Positions 1-8,874 are shown, numbered from the stretch's first letter. The stretch is DNA of 32,193 nt from Scytonema sp. UIC 10036 (GCF_009725235.1 NZ_WJFC01000156.1:1-32193), one strand, 5' to 3'. Notes: a model not told the origin generated them from the letters alone. A program made the numbers and translations.

Positions 1-3000
1 TTCCGAACAGTTTTCAGAAATCTTGCAGCAGCAGAAAGTAAGGCGGAACAGGCAATAAATAGACAAGGGGGACAAGGGGGACAAGGGGGACAAGGAGGAG
101 ATGGTGATGAAAATTCTACTCCCTTACCCCCTCACTCCCAATCCCCAATCCCCAAACGAGATTGGGGTGATGCGGTGGATGTCCCCATTTTTCTAGGGCG
201 CATGCAGGAAATGAATACGCTTCAGCAATGGATAGTAGAAGAAAACTGTCGGTTAGTTGCGTTGTTAGGGATGGGAGGTATCGGAAAAACATCGCTGTCT
301 ATCAAATTTGCGGAACAAGTTCAAAATGAGTTTGAGTATGTTTTTTGGCGCTCCCTCCGGAATGCCCCTCCTGTGGAAGACATATTGCTCAGCTTACTGC
401 AATTTTTATCTAATCAACAAGCAACAGAAGCAACTTTACCACAAGATACAAATGGCAGAATTTCTCGATTAATAGATTATTTACGTTCCTCGCGTTGCTT
501 GCTCGTTTTAGATAATGCTGAAACAATTATGGGTGGAGGCAATCGTGCAGGACAGTATTTAGAAGGATATGAGGGTTATGGTGATTTGTTCCGACGAGTA
601 GGAGAAGCACGCCATCAAAGTTGCTTGTTATTAACAAGTCGTGAAAAACCCAAAGAATTTGTTGTGCTAGAAGGTGGAACGCTTCCTGTGCGCTCGTTAC
701 CAATTACTGGTTTAAAGGAAACAGATGTTAGAGAAATATTAAGAGTCAAAGGTCAATTTTGGGGTTCTGATAATGAATGGCAATTGCTGATTTCTCATTA
801 TGCAGGTAATCCTCTAGCGCTGAAAATTGTTGCGGGAGGAATTCAAGATTTATTTGATGGTAGTATTTCCAGTTATATAGATATTTTAAATCAAGGAACT
901 TTGATTTTTGATGACATACGAGATTTATTAAAACTCGATTTTTGCCGATTGTCAGATTTGGAAAAAGAGGTAATGTACTGGTTGGCAATTGAGCGAGAAC
1001 CAGTGTCTATTTTAGAGTTAAGAGAACAAATTATTTCCTCAGAAGCCAAGCAAAAATTACCGGAAACTTTGAGAGGTTTGAACCAGCGATCGCTTATTGA
1101 AAAAACAGCAAATGGTTTTACTCAACAGCCTGTAGTTATGGACTATATTACAGAACGGTTGATTGAGGATTCTTATCAAGGAATAGTGAGTGGAGAAATC
1201 AAAATTTTTCAGAGTCATTCGCTGTTAAATGCTCAAGCAAAAGATTATATCAGAGAAGCTCAGGTTCGTCTTACGATTAAACCGCTTATTGATAAACTTT
1301 TGTCTGCTGGTCATCAAATTCAATTGGAAAATAGAATAAAGCAAATTCTGGAAAAAGAGAGACAAAAGACACCTCCAGAAATTGGATATTTAGCAGGGAA
1401 TATTCTCAATATTTTGTCTCAATTAAAAATCGATCTAACTGGCTATGATTTTTCTCATTTAACTGTATGGCAAGCTTATCTACAAGATACTGGTTTGCAA
1501 AAAGTTAATTTTGCTGGTTCAGACTTGACAAAATCAGTTTTTGCTGAAACGTTAAGTAGTGTCACATCAGTTGCTTTTAGTTCGGATGGTGAACTGCTAG
1601 CGACAGGGGATGTGAATTGTGAAGTGCGCTTGTGGGAAATTAAAGATGTTCAAATTAGATACATAGCATCTTTACAAGGGCATACAAACTGGGTGCATTC
1701 TGTAGCATTTAGTCCCGTGTCCTCTAGCAAACCAGAGGGAATGATAGCGAGTGGAAGCGAAGACCAAACTGTTCGGATTTGGGATATCGGCACGGGTGAA
1801 TGCATCAAAGTGCTGCAAGGACACGCAAGCAGGGTTTGGTCAGTAGCTTTTAGTCCAACTCCATCAGATTTGACCCTAGGAGGAATTGTTGCTAGTGGTG
1901 GTAACGATTGTACTATTAAACTCTGGGATGTTGTCACAGGAAAATGTCTGAAAACTTTGCACGAACACACTGGAGGAGTGAGTTCAGTTGCTTTCCATCC
2001 TCAAGGAAGTTTACTTGCTAGCGGTAGTGGAGATGGCACAATCCGTATTTGGAATGTCGCCGAGGGTCAGTGTCTGAAAATTCTGGAGGAACACACTGGT
2101 GGCGTCAGTTCGGTCGCCTTTAGCCCTGATGGCAGTTTACTGGCAAGTGGAAGTGAAGACAGGACAGTTCGTTTGTGGGATATAAAAGAGTCACGCTGTA
2201 TAAAAACTTTACAAGGACACACGGCTTTAGTTTGGTCAGTTGCTTTTAGCCCTGATGGCAGTTTACTGGCAAGTGGAAGTGAAGACAGGACAGTTCGGTT
2301 GTGGGATATTTCTGAGGGGAATTGCATTCGGGTTTTAGACAGACATACCAACCGTGTTTGGTCTGTGGCTTTTAATCCTATTTTTCAAAATGGGGTTGGT
2401 AGCGTTTTGGTGAGTGGTAGCAAAGACCAAACTGTAAGACTGTGGAATGCTGCTAACGGCAGTTGCTTGAGAACTATACGCGGATATACCAATTGGATAG
2501 GATGGATTGCCTTTAGTCCTGATGGCAAATTCCTGGCTAGTGCAAATGAAGATCGAATCCTTAGGCTGTGGAATGTTATTGATGGCAAATGTCAAGCGGT
2601 TCTTAAAGGACATACCCATCAGGTTTGGTCTGTAGCGTTCAATCCTAATGGAAAAATTTTAGCAAGTGGCAGTGAAGACCGTACAATCCGTTTGTGGAAT
2701 GTGGACGGGTGCCGATGCACTCATGTTTTATCAGGGCATACCAGCCGTGTTTGGTCGGTCGCTTTTAGTTCGGATGGTAAAACTTTAGCAAGTGGTGGTG
2801 GAGATTGCACGATTAAAATCTGGGATGTAGATAGCGGTAAGTGCAAGAAAACAATCAACGAGCACACGAGTTTAGTTTGGTCTGTTGCTTTTTGTCCCAC
2901 TCCCGTCAGTGCTTTATATAAAGATGGAATACTGGCAAGTGGTAGTGGCGATCGCACGATTAAAATCTGGGATATTAACACTGGTGAATGTATAAAAACT

Positions 3001-3531
3001 TTAGAAGGGCATAAAAGCTGGGTATTTAGTGTTGTCTTTAGTCCTGACGGTAAAATATTAGCTAGTTCTGGGGCTGATGGAACTATTAGGTTGTGGGATA
3101 TTTCAGAAGGAACTTGTGTAAAAGTTTTACAGGCAGATACCAAATTGATTTTACAACTTGCTTTTATGCCAGAAGTAGAAAGGCAAGACGTTCCGCCCTT
3201 ACTAGCAAGTGGTAGTGACGATCGCAAAATCCGTATTTGGGATATTTCTGAGGGCAAATGTATTAAAGTTTTACAAGGGCATGACGCTTGGATTTGGTCA
3301 GTTGCATTTAGCCCTAATGGTAAAATTTTAGCCAGTGGCAGTCAGGATGAAACGATAAAGCTGTGGGATACGGACACGGATGAAAATATCAAAACTCTTG
3401 TAGCTGAAAAACCCTATGAAGGAATGAACATCACTGAACTTAAGGGTTTAACTCAAGCAAATATTGATACATTAAAATCTTTGGGTGCAGTAGAATTCGG
3501 GATGGAGGAAAAAGAGAAAAATTCATTATAA
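1..3531 (+). CDS. STAND (NB-ARC) NTPase with 14 WD40 repeats, 5' end cut by window edge
   Basis: The frame is open from the first base, so the GTG at 175 is probably not the start. The 58 codons before it include a Gly/Gln-rich stretch and DWGDAVDV, which matches DWGEAVDV before the NTPase domain of the paralogue at 5527. Counting from 175: P-loop GMGGIGKTS at about 32-40, Walker B CLLVLDN (Asp113), sensor-like LLLTSRE, GNPLALKIV near 211, then a winged-helix-like part. From about residue 462 there are 14 WD40 units (SVAFSPDG...LASGS.D.TIRLWD), enough for two seven-bladed propellers. The tail EKPYEGMNIT closes the protein as in other cyanobacterial WD40-STAND proteins. Such proteins are ligand-triggered ATP switches; the repeats are the likely sensor. 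The partner and ligand are unknown. Confidence 0.93.
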   Translation, partial: FRTVFRNLAAAESKAEQAINRQGGQGGQGGQGGDGDENSTPLPPHSQSPIPKRDWGDAVDVPIFLGRMQEMNTLQQWIVEENCRLVALLGMGGIGKTSLSIKFAEQVQNEFEYVFWRSLRNAPPVEDILLSLLQFLSNQQATEATLPQDTNGRISRLIDYLRSSRCLLVLDNAETIMGGGNRAGQYLEGYEGYGDLFRRVGEARHQSCLLLTSREKPKEFVVLEGGTLPVRSLPITGLKETDVREILRVKGQFWGSDNEWQLLISHYAGNPLALKIVAGGIQDLFDGSISSYIDILNQGTLIFDDIRDLLKLDFCRLSDLEKEVMYWLAIEREPVSILELREQIISSEAKQKLPETLRGLNQRSLIEKTANGFTQQPVVMDYITERLIEDSYQGIVSGEIKIFQSHSLLNAQAKDYIREAQVRLTIKPLIDKLLSAGHQIQLENRIKQILEKERQKTPPEIGYLAGNILNILSQLKIDLTGYDFSHLTVWQAYLQDTGLQKVNFAGSDLTKSVFAETLSSVTSVAFSSDGELLATGDVNCEVRLWEIKDVQIRYIASLQGHTNWVHSVAFSPVSSSKPEGMIASGSEDQTVRIWDIGTGECIKVLQGHASRVWSVAFSPTPSDLTLGGIVASGGNDCTIKLWDVVTGKCLKTLHEHTGGVSSVAFHPQGSLLASGSGDGTIRIWNVAEGQCLKILEEHTGGVSSVAFSPDGSLLASGSEDRTVRLWDIKESRCIKTLQGHTALVWSVAFSPDGSLLASGSEDRTVRLWDISEGNCIRVLDRHTNRVWSVAFNPIFQNGVGSVLVSGSKDQTVRLWNAANGSCLRTIRGYTNWIGWIAFSPDGKFLASANEDRILRLWNVIDGKCQAVLKGHTHQVWSVAFNPNGKILASGSEDRTIRLWNVDGCRCTHVLSGHTSRVWSVAFSSDGKTLASGGGDCTIKIWDVDSGKCKKTINEHTSLVWSVAFCPTPVSALYKDGILASGSGDRTIKIWDINTGECIKTLEGHKSWVFSVVFSPDGKILASSGADGTIRLWDISEGTCVKVLQADTKLILQLAFMPEVERQDVPPLLASGSDDRKIRIWDISEGKCIKVLQGHDAWIWSVAFSPNGKILASGSQDETIKLWDTDTDENIKTLVAEKPYEGMNITELKGLTQANIDTLKSLGAVEFGMEEKEKNSL
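62..97 (+). repeat. Four 9-bp tandem repeats (GACAAGGGG) inside a coding frame
   Basis: Units lie at 62-70, 71-79, 80-88 and 89-97 (last unit GACAAGGAG). Nine bases are three codons, so the array is read as a Gly/Gln-rich linker between the N-terminal part and the NTPase domain of the STAND protein. The same repeat in reverse orientation lies in the permease gene at 26796-26831. Confidence 0.9.
2119..2297 (+). repeat. Near-identical WD40 units 5 and 6 (recent internal duplication)
   Basis: Bases 2119-2171 and 2245-2297 are identical over 53 bp at an offset of exactly 126 bp (42 codons, one WD40 unit). Neighbouring units share protein motifs but clearly differ in DNA. This points to recent unit duplication or conversion within the propeller. 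Confidence 0.88.
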
Positions 3532-3613
3532 ATTTAATATAAGGAAAAGCGGTTAGCGAGTGGGTAGATATTATGTGTTGTTGAATATATATTAAACTAC
3601 TGGGTAACTGTAA

Positions 3614-4456
3614 ATGTTAAAGCAAAATACTAAACCCTCCAAAACAAAAAATCCCCCTATCACCTTAATACTTCAGGTTTTTACCTGGATAGAAGTTATT
3701 GTACTGGTAGCAGCAAGTATTCTTTTGTTCTTTTTTCCGGAGGTTAGCAATTCTCGGTGGGTATGGAAAATTACCCCTTTTAACTCACACTTTTTAGGTG
3801 CAGTTTATTTAGCAGCAATAGTACCAACAGCCATGCTATTAGTGGTGCGCCAGTGGAAAATAGCGAGGCTTATCATCCCCATGCAGTTAACTTTTACCAT
3901 GATTCTGCTAGTAGTTTCACTATTTTATCTAGATCGTTTTAACTTTAGCAGACGGATAACCTGGGGTTGGTTTTTCCTTTACATAATCATTCCTGTCACT
4001 ACAGCCTGTCATATTTGGCTGTATCGGCGTTTGCGACCTATGGAATCTACTTTTGTATCTTCACCATGGCGCTTTTACCTGCGAGTACAGACATTTTTAC
4101 TGACTTTTTACGGTTTGGGTTTACTATTTGCCCCAAATACTTTTACTGCTTTTTGGCCTTGGAAAGTCGATAGCTTTCACAGTCAGTTATACAGTGCTGT
4201 GTTTTTTACTCTTGCTATTGGTGCATTTTTGCTCTCCCATGTCTGTTTGTATACAGAGCTTTTTACATTAGGATTAACAGAATTTGCTTTGGGATTTACA
4301 CAAATTTTAGGAGTTTTGAAAGCAGATGCAAAACTTCATAAAATTAACTGGTTAATTCCCAGTACTTGGTTTTGGATTAGCATTTTTGTGTTGCTGCTAG
4401 TTTCTGGTGGTGCAATGATTTGGCAATCTCAAAAAACAGCGATCGGTAAACAGTGA
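3614..4456 (+). CDS. Eight-helix membrane protein made of two similar halves
   Basis: I do not recognise the family. The 280 residues hold about eight hydrophobic segments (roughly 20-41, 60-78, 84-106, 118-137, 154-172, 192-212, 218-235, 246-268). The halves resemble each other: WKITPFNSHFLGAVYLA at residue 51 and WKVDSFHSQLYSAVFFT at residue 183 both follow a hydrophobic helix ending in a Phe/Pro stretch, suggesting a duplicated four-helix unit. There is no signal peptide or soluble domain. It is read with the next gene, whose ATG begins 3 bp after this stop. Its place after the STAND gene suggests no specific function. Confidence 0.8.
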   Translation: MLKQNTKPSKTKNPPITLILQVFTWIEVIVLVAASILLFFFPEVSNSRWVWKITPFNSHFLGAVYLAAIVPTAMLLVVRQWKIARLIIPMQLTFTMILLVVSLFYLDRFNFSRRITWGWFFLYIIIPVTTACHIWLYRRLRPMESTFVSSPWRFYLRVQTFLLTFYGLGLLFAPNTFTAFWPWKVDSFHSQLYSAVFFTLAIGAFLLSHVCLYTELFTLGLTEFALGFTQILGVLKADAKLHKINWLIPSTWFWISIFVLLLVSGGAMIWQSQKTAIGKQ

Positions 4457-4474
4457 CAAATGACAAATGACAAA
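4454..4474 (+). repeat. Heptamer repeat TGACAAA x3 forming a stop/start junction
   Basis: Three perfect copies lie at 4454-4460, 4461-4467 and 4468-4474. The first TGA is the stop of the eight-helix gene. The junction of copies one and two gives the ATG (4460) of the next gene. Confidence 0.85.
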
Positions 4475-4855
4475 AATATTAAGGTGTTGCGCCTATATCT
4501 TTGGTTAATAGGTAGTAGTTTGTTTGTACAGGGTATGATGTCAATGGTTGTGACAATCGCTAACTTTCATCTACCCTCCTTAATTCATAAGCTTATCATT
4601 ACAGACCCTTTGCACTCTTTCATTCACATATGTTGGGGACTGGTAATATCACTCTTACTTGCTAGAAGAATTAGCAAATCTCGGCTTGTCCTTCTAGCTT
4701 TATCATATGGTGTTTTCTTTCTTATTCTCGGATTTACAGGCACATTTATCCATCACCCCTTTGGTATGCAACTGGGAAGAGGTGAAAATCTCTTTCATTT
4801 TCTCAGTAGTTCAGCAGCTTTTATACTTGGTATTAGGGTGATAAAAAATTTCTAA
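4460..4855 (+). CDS. Small four-helix membrane protein, DUF4383-like
   Basis: The 131 residues contain four hydrophobic helices (about 10-32, 48-68, 74-95 and 110-128). The motifs DPLHSFIHICWG and GENLFHFL, each with His at a helix start, resemble DUF4383-type integral membrane proteins; the function of that family is not known to me. The gene follows the eight-helix gene with a 3-bp gap and probably shares its transcript. No clear Shine-Dalgarno site is visible, because the space before the ATG is the TGACAAA repeat; coupling to the upstream stop is plausible. The last 45 bp overlap a converging minus-strand remnant. Confidence 0.75.
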   Translation: MTNDKNIKVLRLYLWLIGSSLFVQGMMSMVVTIANFHLPSLIHKLIITDPLHSFIHICWGLVISLLLARRISKSRLVLLALSYGVFFLILGFTGTFIHHPFGMQLGRGENLFHFLSSSAAFILGIRVIKNF

Positions 4856-5107
4856 ATTCTGTGTTGGTTTTAAGCTCAGGAATGAGGAAATAAGCTCAGC
4901 TGTTTGCTGTTGTTTCTTCAGATTTTGACTGAAATGTAATGTGAAGGGAACACGTTCTCCACAGCCCATCAACAACACAAATCGATAAATTGTTCTTCCT
5001 TTGTTACCATGATATTTTTCCACTACTACATAGAGAATATCTTGAATTTGATATTCTGCCTCAAGGCATTGGGGAGGGAACCAGAAATCTAATTTCCCCC
5101 TTTCCAA
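4811..5107 (-). pseudogene. Remnant of a conserved gene, 5' end replaced by a palindromic repeat
   Basis: The middle of this frame (GRTIYRFVLLMGCGERVPFT and KKQQQTAELISSFL) looks like true protein and recalls the C-terminal part of cyanobacterial hypothetical proteins with an extracytoplasmic or PH-like fold; I cannot name the family. The only start is a TTG at 5107, inside the C-rich/G-rich repeat at 5091-5130. The last residues run antisense into the neighbouring membrane gene. The simplest reading is a truncated gene whose 5' part was lost or replaced when the repeat arrived. A short live gene is possible but less likely. Confidence 0.45.
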
Positions 5108-5130
5108 GGGGGGATTAAGGGGGGTAAATT
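5091..5130. repeat. Palindromic interspersed repeat (CCCCCTT-TCC-AAGGGGG)
   Basis: A 7-bp stem (5096-5102 with 5106-5112) and 3-nt loop is followed by GGGGGGATTAAGGGGGG. This pattern is a familiar dispersed repeat in Nostocales genomes. It marks the broken 5' end of the remnant at 4811-5107. Confidence 0.7.
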
Positions 5131-5526
5131 TAACGTTACAACCTCGATTTGTAAGCTACCCTATTCAATAGCTAAAAACAAGTTTATTAAAACTGCTTAT
5201 TTATTCAATATAAAGATTTTTTCTAAGTATGTCAGTCAAAAATGGTCAGAATAAGCGATGAGTTTTGTACAAAAATTAGGAGCTTTACAAGTTAAAAACA
5301 TAAAGGTCATAAAAAGTCATAAAAAGTTATATTTTGTCATAATTTTACCAATAAATATCAGATTTTTTGGAAAAAGATCTGAGGTATTATGTTGAGTAAT
5401 TAAAGAAAGCTTAAAGTAAGTCGGCAAGAAATGGAAAAATTCTTGTTTGATTCGTAGTTGCGCTGTCTTTGCGCTTAGCGCAACTACGAACTCTCCAAAA
5501 TTGACAGCATTATCCTATCATAAACT
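5131..5526 (+). promoter_or_regulatory. Leader of the second STAND gene: decamer direct repeats and a 14-bp hairpin
   Basis: At 5299-5345 a sequence of type cataaaaagt recurs with a 10-bp period (two exact copies with diverged flanking copies), which puts AT-rich tracts on one helix face. At 5451-5464 and 5477-5490 there is a perfect 14-bp inverted repeat (TTCGTAGTTGCGCT and its complement) with a 12-nt loop, ending 36 bp before the ATG at 5527. No T-run follows, so it is not a classical terminator. It may be a dispersed repeat or an RNA control element. No other gene is seen here. Confidence 0.6.
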
Positions 5527-7254
5527 ATGAATACTGAGGAAGCCCTTATACTTTTAGACAATTTACTAAAGCCAAAAAGCTTGAACTCCATTCAAGAAAT
5601 CGTGTTTCGTCATGCCTGGGAAGGAATGGGCTATCGAGAGATGGCACGTAATTGTGGCTATGATGCAAACTATTTAAAAGATGTCGGTTCCAAATTATGG
5701 AAATTACTTTCTGAAATCTTGAACCAGGAAGTGACAAAAAGTAATGTTCGTGCTGTTTTAGGAAGATACACGCGCAGTCTTTCCATCCAAACGTCTTTAC
5801 AGACTCCTCAAACTCAATTAGAGGATGTGGTTGTTTCTTCTAAACTAACTTCTGAAGTAATTTCTCATCAAAATTACAAAGAGACTTTAGATAGGGAAAG
5901 CACTAACTCTGACTTAGCAGTTAGCTCTGTTGCGATCGCACACCCTCGCATCGATTGGGGAGAAGCAGTTGATGTTGTCGTTTTCTACGGACGTAATGAG
6001 GAACTCACAGAGTTCCAAAAATGGATTGTTGATGAAGAATGCCGACTCGTCGCATTATTGGGTATGGGAGGACTTGGCAAGACTACGCTATCCGTGAAGT
6101 TAGCAGAAAAGCTTCAGGAACACTTTGATTATATTATCTGGCGTTCTTTACGCAATGCCCCTCTTGTTGAAGAAATTCTCGTCGATTTCATTCAGTTTCT
6201 TTCTCAATCTCAAGAAACTGAAGCGACTTTAGCAAAAGATATTAATGGTAGAATTTTACGCTTGTTAGAGTACTTGCGTTCTTCACGCTGTTTGCTCGTT
6301 CTTGATAATGTAGAAACAATTTTACAGGGAGGAGATTCACTTGAAGAGACTGACACCATACGTGTTGGCAACTATTTACCCGGATATGAGGGCTATGGTG
6401 AACTTTTTAAACGAGTCGGGGAACTGCGGCATAAAAGTTGTATGTTGATAACGAGTAGGGAGAAACCAAAAGAGTTTAGTTCTTTAGAAGGAGATGGTTT
6501 TCCAGTTCGTTCCTGGCAATTAACAGGATTACAAGCAGCAGAGGCACGGAAAGTTGTTCAACTCAAAGGTGACTTCTCTGGTTCAGAAGAAGATTGGGAT
6601 AATGTTATCAAACATTATGCTGGTAATCCCTTAGCGTTGAAAATAGTGGCTGCGGCGATTCAAGAAATACTTGATGGAGATATTTCTAAGTACATTGAAT
6701 TTTTAAATAAAGGATTGTTAGTTTTTGACGACCTGCGCGATTCCTTAGAACATCAGTTTAATCGACTGTCTAAAGCAGAAAAGGAAATTATGTACTGGTT
6801 GGCAATTGAGCGAGAACCAGTTGCATTATCTGAACTACAGAAAAATATTATATTACCAATTGCCAAGCAAAAATTACCAGAAACTTTAAGAGCTTTAGGA
6901 CAGCGATCGCTTATAGAAAAACAAGGTATATTTTTCACTCAGAAACCAGATTTAATGGAGTTAGTCACTCAGAAATTTATTGAATGTATATCGGAAGAAA
7001 TAATAATCGAACAACTGTCCCTTTTGCACAGTCATTTTCTGGTCAAAGCACAGGCGAAGGACTGTATCAAAGAAGATCGGATACGATTGATATTAGCACC
7101 ACTTGCAAAGAAATTAGTTAAACAGTTAGGAAGTAAAGCTAATTTAGAAATTCGACTCAAAGATATCTTAGAAAATTGTAGAGAAAGTCAAAGTTTTGAA
7201 CCTAGTTATGCAGAAGAAAATCTTATCAACATACTTCGTTATCTTAACTCCTAA
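5527..7254 (+). CDS. STAND (NB-ARC) NTPase without sensor repeats, N-terminal HTH-like domain
   Basis: Residues 1-80 form a helical HTH-like domain (GMGYREMARNCGYDANYLKD) found at the N-terminus of many cyanobacterial STAND proteins and linked in the literature to vWA-MoxR associated conflict systems. A Ser/Thr-rich linker (90-135) follows. The NTPase has P-loop GMGGLGKTT (179-187), CLLVLDN Walker B, LITSREK and GNPLALKIV. It is close to the protein at 1-3531, with 32 identical bases at 973-1004 and 6790-6821. The protein ends at ILRYLNS, exactly where the relative enters its WD40 region, so it has no visible sensor. Either it is a short signalling partner or its repeats were lost. The start is fixed by the HTH domain. 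Confidence 0.9.
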   Translation: MNTEEALILLDNLLKPKSLNSIQEIVFRHAWEGMGYREMARNCGYDANYLKDVGSKLWKLLSEILNQEVTKSNVRAVLGRYTRSLSIQTSLQTPQTQLEDVVVSSKLTSEVISHQNYKETLDRESTNSDLAVSSVAIAHPRIDWGEAVDVVVFYGRNEELTEFQKWIVDEECRLVALLGMGGLGKTTLSVKLAEKLQEHFDYIIWRSLRNAPLVEEILVDFIQFLSQSQETEATLAKDINGRILRLLEYLRSSRCLLVLDNVETILQGGDSLEETDTIRVGNYLPGYEGYGELFKRVGELRHKSCMLITSREKPKEFSSLEGDGFPVRSWQLTGLQAAEARKVVQLKGDFSGSEEDWDNVIKHYAGNPLALKIVAAAIQEILDGDISKYIEFLNKGLLVFDDLRDSLEHQFNRLSKAEKEIMYWLAIEREPVALSELQKNIILPIAKQKLPETLRALGQRSLIEKQGIFFTQKPDLMELVTQKFIECISEEIIIEQLSLLHSHFLVKAQAKDCIKEDRIRLILAPLAKKLVKQLGSKANLEIRLKDILENCRESQSFEPSYAEENLINILRYLNS

Positions 7255-7362
7255 GAAACACAATCCTCTTCCCTTCTTTCTGCCCTCTGCCATCTGCCTT
7301 GTGTCTTAAGAGTTAGGGAATTTTTAGGGCTTACTTGCTTCAGATATTTGCTGATGACAACT

Positions 7363-8874
7363 TCAAATGATAGGAATTTCTATAGTAAACTCTGTTCCTT
7401 GGAAGGGCGAAGAAATACAATATAATTGACCGCAGTGCTTTTCAGCCACAATTTGTCGGCTAATCGATAATCCCATGCCAGTACCTTTACCCATGGGTTT
7501 AGTAGTAAAGAAAGAGTCAAAAATTTTAGAGCGAACATTCTCTGTCATACCAGAACCGTTATCAGCAATTGATATCCTGATGCGTGAAGTTGAGGAGTCG
7601 TTTGAAGAAGAGCCGTCTTTTATTGTCTGGGTATGAATACGAATTTGTGGATGATAATCTACACAACCTTGAGAACCAATACGTTCTTCTATAGCATCAA
7701 TGGCATTCGTTAAAAGATTCATAAAAACTTGATTGATTTGACTAGCATAACAGGTTACTAAAGGTAACACACCATATTCTTTAATCACTTCAATACCTAG
7801 ACGTTCAGAGTTCGCTTTTAAGCGATGTTGTAATATCAAGAGCGTACTATCAATACCCTCATGAATGTCAACTGGCTTTTTTTCACTTTCATATAAACGA
7901 GAGAATTTCCGTAACGATAGCACAATCTGGCGAATACGTTGGGCACCTAATTGCATGGAAGAAAGTAGTTTTGGTAGGTCAGAAATTAAAAATGGTAAGT
8001 CTAGATCTTCAATCTTGTTGGCAATTTCTGATACAGAATTGGGATAGTGAAGCTCGTAAATTTCTTGTAGTTTAATTAATTGTTGAATATATTCACGCAT
8101 ATATATAAGATTGCTATAAATAAAATTGACAGGGTTATTAATTTCATGTACTATCCCTGCAACAATTTGACCTAAAATAGACATTTTTTCGCTTTGTACT
8201 AACTGCAATTGAGTATTTTGTAGCTCCTTTAAAGAAGTTTCTAAAGCAATAGCTTTTTCCCTTTCTCTTCGCTCACTGTTACGAAGTGCTGTTTCTATTT
8301 TTTGACATCGCTCAATTTCTAGCTGTAATTTATGGCTTAAGGAATAACTTCTTAAAGCAGTTAATATTGTTGTATATAACTTTTGTGTCGTTAACTCAGT
8401 TTTAGTTTTATAATCATTAATATCGTAAGTTAAAATAATTTCCTTTTCTGGTACATGACCTGGTTGTCCAGTACGCAAAATAATTCGCACCAAACTATTA
8501 CCCAAAGTTTCCCGAACATATTTGACAAACTCTAGTCCAGAATTATCCGTCTCCATAATTACATCTAAAAGAATTATGGCAATGTCAGAATGTTCTTGAA
8601 TAAGCTGTTGAGCTTGACTAGCTGAGTAAGCATTTATAAAAGTTAAAAATTTTTTCTCAAAAACGAAGTTTGTCAGTGCAATTTTAGTAGCAGTATGAAC
8701 TTCTGATTCATCATCTACAATTAAAATTTTCCAGCTTTCAGTTGGTAATTCTTCATCTATTTCAGCAGCAAACACTAACTCATCATCTAAATTGAGTAAA
8801 TTGTTAGCTTCAAATGAAGCTATAGTTTGTAATGATTGCTCGTTAGTCATGAAATTTGAATTATTTTGTAACAT
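7363..8874 (-). CDS. Response regulator-histidine kinase hybrid
   Basis: The 503 residues begin with a receiver domain (about 48-175): acidic pair Asp54-Asp55, phosphoacceptor Asp104 in IILLDVIMETD, Thr135 in ILRTGQPG, and a conserved Lys near 157. A coiled-coil helix (about 180-230) leads to a kinase with H-box GIVHEINNP (His243), N-box NLLTNAIDA, ADNGSGM and FFTTKPMGKGTGMGLS. No membrane segment is present, so it is cytoplasmic. It starts 37 bp after the stop of the large HstK-type gene on the same strand, so the two are likely an operon, and this receiver may accept phosphate from that kinase. The ATG at 8874 lacks a clear Shine-Dalgarno site; a second ATG lies eight codons later. Confidence 0.93.
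   Translation of the reverse strand: MLQNNSNFMTNEQSLQTIASFEANNLLNLDDELVFAAEIDEELPTESWKILIVDDESEVHTATKIALTNFVFEKKFLTFINAYSASQAQQLIQEHSDIAIILLDVIMETDNSGLEFVKYVRETLGNSLVRIILRTGQPGHVPEKEIILTYDINDYKTKTELTTQKLYTTILTALRSYSLSHKLQLEIERCQKIETALRNSERREREKAIALETSLKELQNTQLQLVQSEKMSILGQIVAGIVHEINNPVNFIYSNLIYMREYIQQLIKLQEIYELHYPNSVSEIANKIEDLDLPFLISDLPKLLSSMQLGAQRIRQIVLSLRKFSRLYESEKKPVDIHEGIDSTLLILQHRLKANSERLGIEVIKEYGVLPLVTCYASQINQVFMNLLTNAIDAIEERIGSQGCVDYHPQIRIHTQTIKDGSSSNDSSTSRIRISIADNGSGMTENVRSKIFDSFFTTKPMGKGTGMGLSISRQIVAEKHCGQLYCISSPFQGTEFTIEIPII

Noticed and set aside
1650..3257. Several open minus-strand frames opposite the WD40 repeats
   Set aside because: They are periodic antisense translations of the repeats with Ser/Leu/Pro-rich patterns and no recognisable domain.
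7255..7362. Possible remnant of WD40 repeats after the short STAND gene
   Set aside because: I found no WD40-like translation in any frame; the stretch holds a C/T-rich low-complexity tract only.
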